Source: Platanthera guangdongensis
Taxonomy: Eukaryota > Streptophyta > Magnoliopsida > Asparagales > Orchidaceae
Length of the DNA stretch: 64,000 nt
Reading direction: 5' to 3'
NCBI GenBank assembly: GCA_039583875.1
Contig: CM077152.1
Location: 19,269,059 to 19,333,058, forward strand
Shown: positions 58,250-64,000 of the stretch, piece by piece
Layout: the number at the start of each line of letters is the position of its first letter
Position numbering within the stretch: position 1 is the stretch's first letter
Notes under the pieces: generated by a model
The model's input: only the letters and a program-made list of their open reading frames with translations
Told to the model about the DNA's origin: nothing
Databases searched by the model: none
Program-made: the position numbers and the translations under genes

Positions 58250-59178
58250 AGTGAATTATTTTCGGCTATATTCGCTTCGCAGGAATTGAGATGCAGAAAT
58301 TAAAATTGGCCCGCAGGAATTGAAATTGTAGTCAATTGCAATTATGTTGTTCGGCTAAATGCAGGAATTCTGTCAATGAAATTGGAATTAGTAATTTTGT
58401 TGTTCGGTTGTATTAGAATTCAATTGATGAAATTAAAATTTTAAATTTAAAACAGTGACAATAAATAAAGTCAGCAAGCATACATACACAAATACACAAG
58501 CATACACACATAAATACACAAAAATACAAATACACATACACATAACACATGATCCTGGTATTGCCTAGGACAATCCAACAGCTCTAATCGAATGAACACG
58601 CTATGAATCCAACAACCCAAATATCCATGTATTCACTAGTATACAATATATATGAATACACATTTCTTAAAAACCTAGTTTTAGTTCTGGAAACAACAAT
58701 CATCATCCCAAACAAAAAAAAGGAAGTTGTTAACAGCAAACCTTATTTGACATCACTTTAAATATAACCAACCACAAGAGAAAAAAACATGATTCAATAT
58801 AATCTAGGAAATATTTTATATTTATTAACAAACATTTACAATAATGGCATCACTTTAGATATTAATCGCATCATGCATTTGCTCCTAACACAGTGACACA
58901 GCACAAAGCTCGTAGCATAATCAAATACCCATGGCACAACATATCACTCGGAACGAAGCAATCATAGCAAAAATAATTTTGTAAATCTGATAATAGGCGT
59001 ACTTCACTGCAGATGATTAACAAAATAAAACCACTTGTATAAAAAACTTATCGACGTTTTCGGAATGAATGGAAGCAGTACGGAGTTTATAAGTTTCTTG
59101 AACAATTTGATGAAAGCCAGCAGAAAAAACCTATCATCGGAAAAAGTTAGGAGTTTGAGCGGGGTCAGGATACCATAC
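58250..59178. other. unassigned, with repeated gaattgaaatt sequence
   Basis: 58255-58445 has repeated aggaattgaaatt and ttgttcggtt motifs, typical of a decayed MITE. 58480-58545 is a cacaaatacaca simple repeat. The rest is AT-rich. Confidence 0.4.
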
Positions 59179-59293
59179 AGTGATCGGAGAGCCAGTGTTG
59201 AGCACCTTCTGCCCGCGAACAAGTCCCTCCATCCCGTCCATTGCGATGGTTACTCCTCACTATGTTTTCTCCCAAATGCTGAGCAACTTCAAA
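59179..59293 (-). pseudogene. mitochondrial ATP synthase beta subunit gene fragment
   Basis: Minus strand reads [12 protein letters not shown], then after a frameshift [20 protein letters not shown] and IT, stopping at a GTATGG donor-like site at 59178-59177. This is the conserved region just N-terminal to the nucleotide-binding domain of F1-beta (family sequence [19 protein letters not shown]). About 38 codons of a ~550-residue protein; surrounding sequence does not continue the homology. A captured fragment. Confidence 0.75.
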
Positions 59294-59492
59294 GGAACAA
59301 GGCGGATCGGGCAGTAATACACATCCCGCCTGAGGAAACAATTAACGGAGTTTAAATTGGAGGAAAATGGAACCTGTGGTCTGTTTGAAAGTGGATAAGA
59401 GATTTCGGCGAAACTTTGTCTGGCGATCGATAAGGTCGGAAATGGAAGAAGACCACGCAAGTCGCAAGAGATGAGTGGGGGATCTTGGTAAC

Positions 59493-59594
59493 GGCCTGAG
59501 CTTTGCAGTCGGCGTGAGAAACTTTGGGAGTTGGCGGCCTGAGCTTTGCAGTCGGCGTGAGAAACTTTGGGAGTTGGCGGCCTGAGCTTTGCAA
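59493..59594. repeat. 43-bp tandem repeat, about 2.4 copies
   Basis: ggcctgagctttgca starts at 59493, 59536 and 59579, period exactly 43. Confidence 0.9.
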
Positions 59595-59675
59595 CCCCGG
59601 AGATCGATCGGTCGCGGAAACTCGCGGAGAAGCGGGGAGTCGCTGGAATCGCAATTTCTGACCTTGCGGCTGTAA

Positions 59676-60699
59676 GAGCATCTCCCACTCTATATTTAAG
59701 GCGTTTGTTAACCGCACCCCTATTTTGGCTATCCGCACCCTAAAATATTTTTAAAAAATCGTTCTCCAGATTTTTACTCGCAACCCTAACTTTCCTCATC
59801 ATCTCTCCCGGCTCACGGAAGCAGCCCTCCCCCACAACTTGTGAAATCCGCGGCTCGTGAAATCCTCCTCCCGCTTCCATACTCGCCGTGCGGCTCCTCT
59901 TTCCGGCAACGGTTCGCGGCAGCCTCTCTCGTCTCCGGCAGTAGATCGAGGAAGCAGCCATCCCCCAACTCGCGGCAGTCGCTCCCGTTTCCGTACTCGC
60001 TGAGGATTTCCCCTTTCCGGCCACCGATCGCAGCAGACGCCTTCAACATTTGCTCCATTATTCCCCTCGATGATCCAACTCTTCTCTTTGCCAACGCCGG
60101 GATGAACCAATTCAAGCCCATCTTTCTCGGGAACGTAAACCCCAACACATCTCTTGGAAAGCTCTCCCGCGCCTGCAACACCCAGAAGTGCATCCGCGCC
60201 GGCGGCAATCATAATGACCTGTACAATGTCGGCAAGGACACCTACCATCACCCCTTCGAGAGATGCTTGGTAACTGGTCTTTCGGTGATTACTTCAAGAG
60301 GGAAGCGATTACATGGGCTTGGGTGCTTCTCACATAGGTAGGTCCCTCTCCGATCTAGCTAAATTGTGCTTTGTAATTTATATTTTGGGATAAATTTAGG
60401 ATATTGGAATATTAAATCCTGTGAAATTGCTGTTGTTTAGGTTTATGCTCTCCCCAAAGATTGTTTAAGTTTATAATTCCAACGCCGGGATTGGCGCGGG
60501 AGAGCTTTCCAAGAGCCGTGTTTGTTAATCTTGAAAGCCATGTAATCGCTTCATTAACAATGGGGTGCGGCAATCCAAATTTCGGGGTGCGATTATAATT
60601 CCGGGTTGCGGTTAACAATGGGGTGCGGATAGCCAAAATCGGGTTGCGGTTAACAAAAATTCCGGGTTGCGGTTAGCAAAAATATAAGTAACATGATTA
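59676..60699 (+). mobile_element. TIR-type DNA element carrying alanyl-tRNA synthetase pieces (ends approximate)
   Basis: Left end GAGCATCTCCCACTC preceded by TAA (59673-59675). ttaaccgcaccc/gggttgcggttaac subterminal repeats at 59715-59745 and, inverted, at 60560-60680. No transposase inside. The right end is confused with the start of the neighbouring Harbinger element, whose TIR begins similarly. Confidence 0.45.
60045..60550 (+). pseudogene. captured alanyl-tRNA synthetase (AlaRS) gene fragment
   Basis: Plus strand from ~60062: [46 protein letters not shown], then a 2-base insertion near 60260, after which [16 protein letters not shown] continues in the next frame. This is the N-terminal class II aminoacylation core of AlaRS. 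An intron-like gap follows and VYALPKDC (~60440) matches the start of the next AlaRS exon. 60473-60550 holds inverted copies of three short pieces of the same exon (caacgccggga, cttggaaagctctcccgcg, gaagcgattacatgg). Non-functional. Confidence 0.8.
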
Positions 60700-61021
60700 G
60701 AACAACTCTAAAGATGTTCTCTATATTTAAAGAACATGATGTATTTTTTTTATTTTAGATATTTTAGGTTTATATAAAATATATTTTAGATTTTTATAAT
60801 ATGTATACATGTATTTTATATTTATATAAAATATATTTTTAAGTCTATATGAGATATAATATGTATTATTTTATTTATTACTTGTTATTAAGGTTTTAAA
60901 AAAAAAATTAATTTTAAATTTGATTGGTCTCTAAAATACAATAAACATTACATAATTTAAATAAAAATATTACAATAAGCATTACTTAATTTAAATGAAA
61001 ATATTACATTTAGAATTTAAA

Positions 61022-61411
61022 CTAAAATTCTGGAAGGTCATCACTTGGCTCTATCCGACTTCCACGCGCGCTTTCCCCTTGTCGTTCTTCTCCATACCCG
61101 GGTATTCCATAGACGCTTCCTCCATATTGACTTCCTCCTTGTTGGTCTCCTCCGAATTGAGATCCTCCAAATTGGCTTCTCCCGTACTGGATTTCTCGGT
61201 AGTGGCTGTCTCGGTACTGACTTTCTCGGTACTGACTTCCTTCAAATTGAGGTCCTCCGAATTGCGACCCTCCAAATTGAGATCTGACGTGTGGGCGGCC
61301 TTCATACTGACTTCCTCCATAACCACTACCTTCATGCATGCCTCCTCCATATTCAGTTCCTTCGAGTGATGAAGATCCTCCAAAAAGTGGTTTTCTAATG
61401 TTTCTATTCAT
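61022..61411 (-). pseudogene. Gly/Ser/Gln/Tyr-rich repetitive frame, probable degenerate tail of Harbinger ORF1
   Basis: 129 codons of imperfect repeats such as GGSQFGG, EGSQYRESQYRDSHYRE, encoded by ~9-15-bp tandem units. It follows decayed ORF1 C-terminal sequence (61410-61660: QEQRANDMSAIKELMRLKAE, NIKGTPERQYFRQ). It may be a low-complexity exon or a tandem-repeat expansion. Confidence 0.4.
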
Positions 61412-61661
61412 AATTTCTTGTTTTTTTGTCGAAAATACTGTCGCTCAGGAGTTCCTTTAATGTTATTCAAATCCATCATCATGATATCGTGATCTTCTTT
61501 AGCGCTCTGAAGATCTAGTTTTCTTTTATTTTTCTGCTTTTAATCTCATGAGCTCTTTGATAGCAGACATATCGTTTGCTCGTTGTTCTTGCCCTCTCTT
61601 TAAAACCTCTAAGATTTTTTTGTTTTTTTAATATGGGTCTCAATATCATAACCCTTACCAC

Positions 61662-62322
61662 TTAATTGTCTCCTCCTTTCCTTTTTTGCTTTCTCCCAGT
61701 AGGTCGATTATTGGAAGTTGATATTGGAGATTCTTCATCCCCAGGATTCATGTCATTGATATTTGCATTTAAGTCTATTCCTCTCCGTTGACTGGGAGAG
61801 TTAGAACCTAATGTTTGTGACATGTCAATATTTTGAGAGTTAGACTCTGGCGTATCCATCCACTTCTCTGTGTTTTTTAAGATATTACAAACATGCTCGA
61901 ACATGAAGCTTTTATTCTCTTTTGAATCGGAGGCGTATAACATTTTGGATTCATTGAGCTACAAACAAATTATTTTAATCACACATTATTTAAGGAATTT
62001 AGAGATTTAAATTCTAAAAAGTACTTACAATATCAAATTCAGATGCACCGTTGGGGTTCCGTTGCTCTATCTGTCGAATACATCCTCTGAATTTACTTTT
62101 TTTACTTGCCAAAAGGGACCAACGACAAGAAAGAGATTTTGGGGTTCTCTGTCCTATGCAAGTTTGAGGTCTTGTATTGTGAAAAATGGTTGAAACTTTT
62201 TCCCACTGTCTGTGCTCTTTTTGATTACTCCCCATAACTGGGTCTTCCAAGACCTCAAGCCAAGCATAACATAGTGTCTGATCTTCTTTTAGGGAGAATG
62301 CTAGCTCACGGTTGGCAGACAT
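61662..62322 (-). CDS. PIF/Harbinger ORF1 (Myb/SANT-like DNA-binding protein), two exons
   Basis: Exon 1 62029-62322 starts MSANRELAFSLKEDQTLCYA and continues WLEVLEDPVMGSNQKEHRQW, TPKSLSCRWSLLASK, FRGCIRQIEQRNPNGASEFD, the SANT/trihelix-like domain of plant Harbinger ORF1. It ends at a GTAAGT donor in phase 0. Exon 2 (61958-61662, acceptor TTTGTAG) reads LNESKMLYASDSKENKSFMF, EHVCNILKNTEKW, ends at a stop 61664-61662. In the family ORF1 assists transposase binding to TIRs. The C-terminal part normally present lies downstream but out of frame (61410-61660), so the protein is probably truncated. Confidence 0.7.
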
Positions 62323-62436
62323 GACGACAAGTAAATAAAGTAGAGAGTTCTTGATTTTAGAGATAGAGTGATGAGAACTTAGAGAGAGTGCTGGAATCCA
62401 ATACTTATAGAGAGTGTTGGAATGAGTACTTATGAA

Positions 62437-63000
62437 AAAATAAGGCTTGGGAGAAGGCATCCAATGCTGGGATTGATGAGACAAAAGAGAAGATTGAGTG
62501 GAGAGGGAATCCAATGCTTGGGAGAAGGCATCCAATGCTGGAAAAAACAAGGCTCTGGATTTGATGTTGACGGGATTGATGAGACAAAAAAGAGGCTTGA
62601 GTGGAGAGGGAATGCAATGCTTTGGAGAAGGCATCCAATGCTGGGAAAAAACAAGGCTCCGAATTTGATATTGACGGGATTGTTGAGACAAAAGAGAGGC
62701 TTGAGTAGAGAGGGAATCCAATGCTTGGGAGAAGGCATCCAATGCTGGGAAAAAACAAGGCTCCGGATTTGATGTTGACGGGATCGACGAGACAAAAGAG
62801 AGGCTTGAGTGGAGAGGGAATCCAATGCTTGGAAGAAGGCATCCAATGCTGGGAAAAAATAAGGCTCCGGATTTGATGTTGACGGGATTGATGAGACAAA
62901 AGAGAGGCTTGAGTGGAGAGGGAATCCAATGCTTGGGAGAAGGCATCCAATGTTGGGAATCCAATGCTTGGGAGAAGGAATCCAATGCTTGGGGATACAA
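62437..63000. repeat. 104-bp tandem array between the divergent Harbinger genes
   Basis: gacaaaagag recurs at 62480, 62583, 62687, 62791 and 62895 (103, then 104 each). Units differ by a few substitutions and hold an internal ccaatgcttgggagaaggcat sub-repeat. It sits exactly where the bidirectional promoter should be. Confidence 0.92.
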
Positions 63001-63075
63001 TGTTGGCGATCTATATAAATGTCACTTTAAGATAGGCAATGATACTTTCAAAACAATACTTCCCTCCTTAAAAAT

Positions 63076-64000
63076 ATGAACTATGGAAAAGTGTCATCTC
63101 ATTTGCGATCTTCATCATTTTCAGATGATGATGAATATGATCAAACACTTCTCAAGTGGGAAGAAGACCTTGATAAATGGGAGAATGAAGATGAAGTTTT
63201 AGCTCGCATGTATGCCTTCAACAATGACATATGGGGAAACTTTTTTTCGACAAAGATTTCGCATGCGAAAGAATCTTTTCCTTCGCATTGTCACTGCAGT
63301 GCAGGAGCATAACAATTTCTTTGTTCAAAAGAAAGATGATGTTGGTAAGCCCGGACTACCAATAATACAAAAAAATACAGCAGCATTTCGTATGTTAGCA
63401 TACGTAACATCAGCTGATAATTGCGATGAATGCATTCGAATTGGCGAGTCAACTGTGATTCAATGCTTGAAAAGATTTTGCAGGGCAATTGTACAATTAT
63501 ACAAAGATGAATATTTGAGATATCTCAATGCAAATGATGTAACAATATTACTACAAAAAGGTGAAGAACGAGGTTTTCCAAGGATGTTGGGAAGCCTAAA
63601 TTGTATGCATTGGCAATGGAAGAATTGCCCAACGGCATGGGCAGGCCAATATTCAGGACCTCATGGTGGACCTACAATCATTCTGGAGACAGTAGCATCA
63701 TATGACCTGTGGATATGACATGCATTTTTCGGTTTACCTGGCTCTAACAATGATATTAATGTCTTGCAGTCATCCAATTTATTTGCAAACTTAACACAAG
63801 GTATTGCGGCTTCTACCGATTATACAATATTGGGTAAAAATCATGATATTGGTTATTATTTAGCCGACGGTATCTATCCGAAATGGTCAACACTAGTTCA
63901 AACTATTTCTCATACACAAGATAAAAAAATAACACTTCGCAATGATGCAAGAGACATGCCGAAAAGATGTAGAACGAGCATTTGGAGTTCTTCAATCACG
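63076..64000 (+). pseudogene. PIF/Harbinger transposase, broken, C-terminus beyond window
   Basis: 63076-63250 is an acidic N-terminus (SDDDEYDQTLLKWEEDLDKW), then a frameshift. 63212-63718 reads RFRMRKNLFLRIVTAVQEHN, FRMLAYVTSADNCDECIRIG, ESTVIQCLKRFCRAIV, MLGSLNCMHWQWKNCPTAWA. The expected catalytic motif is LDCMHW; here Asp is Asn. A stop at 63716-63718 replaces Trp, after which HAFFGLPGSNNDINVLQSSN, with the second catalytic Asp, and YYLADGIYPKWSTLV follow. Another shift occurs near 63945. Plant_tran/DDE_4 family; catalytically dead. Confidence 0.85.

Larger units (their letters stand above)
60700..64000. mobile_element. PIF/Harbinger element, right end beyond the window
   Basis: Probable left TIR GAACAACTCTAAAGATG at 60700 preceded by TTA (60697-60699), the family's usual target. 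Then an AT-rich subterminal region, ORF1 on the minus strand, a 104-bp tandem array, and a PIF/Harbinger transposase on the plus strand. Two divergent genes (Myb/SANT-like ORF1 plus transposase) is the standard autonomous layout. Confidence 0.8.

Noticed and set aside
62014..63000. 328-codon minus-strand frame
   Set aside because: Its first ~225 codons are the 104-bp tandem array read in shifting frames; only the part from the ATG at 62322 is ORF1.

Overview
This is a nuclear chromosome window from a flowering plant. The evidence is Ty1/copia and Ty3/gypsy LTR retrotransposons primed from initiator-methionine tRNA, plant PIF/Harbinger and hAT elements, and a plant-type host gene. Nothing in the sequence fixes the species. 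Most of the window is decayed, nested transposable-element DNA, but one real host gene runs through almost all of it.

Host gene. Eight exons on the minus strand (56456 down to 7707) join in perfect phase into the first ~304 codons of RFT1, the ER membrane protein needed for the Man5GlcNAc2-PP-dolichol step of N-glycosylation. Its remaining C-terminal exons must lie beyond the left edge. Exons are 58-170 bp. Introns range from 113 bp to 28.2 kb, and all length above a few hundred bases is transposon. A probable non-coding first exon and promoter lie near 57.8-58.2 kb.

Layout, left to right. 1-6872: a minus-strand Ty3/gypsy element (RT start, protease, gag, PBS, LTR), split by a second Ty3/gypsy element at 1531-5925 that has a 5-bp CCCCC target duplication. 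7110-7535: LINE fragment. 7707-8359: RFT1 exons 8, 7 and 6. 8624-10064: solo LTR. 10484-13016: a complete gag-only element (TR-GAG). 13978-18750: minus-strand copia element. 18752-27665: a second, decayed gag-only element. It contains a large composite insertion (minisatellites, a hairpin tandem array, a myosin VIII gene fragment, a gypsy gag/protease piece, a probable solo LTR). Its 3' LTR holds a TIR element that itself holds a hAT MITE. 28525-30761: a TIR element carrying part of a PPR gene. 31130-35783: plus-strand copia remnant. 36521-36672: exon 5. 37100-42161: full-length minus-strand copia element ending 34 bp from the exon 4 splice donor. 42196-42365: exon 4. 42786-52666: decayed gypsy element whose 5' LTR is split by a nearly intact copia element (46715-51962, target duplication GTAAT). 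53025-53119: exon 3. 53970-55323: solo LTR with perfect CTTAC duplication. 56185-56456: exons 2 and 1. 59.2-60.7 kb: captured fragments of mitochondrial ATP synthase beta and alanyl-tRNA synthetase genes. 60.7-64 kb: a PIF/Harbinger element with divergent ORF1 and transposase around a 104-bp tandem array, running off the right edge.

The transposon coding regions are mostly broken and act on nothing else here. The one gene that looks functional is RFT1, which must splice out at least 47 kb of transposon-rich intron.
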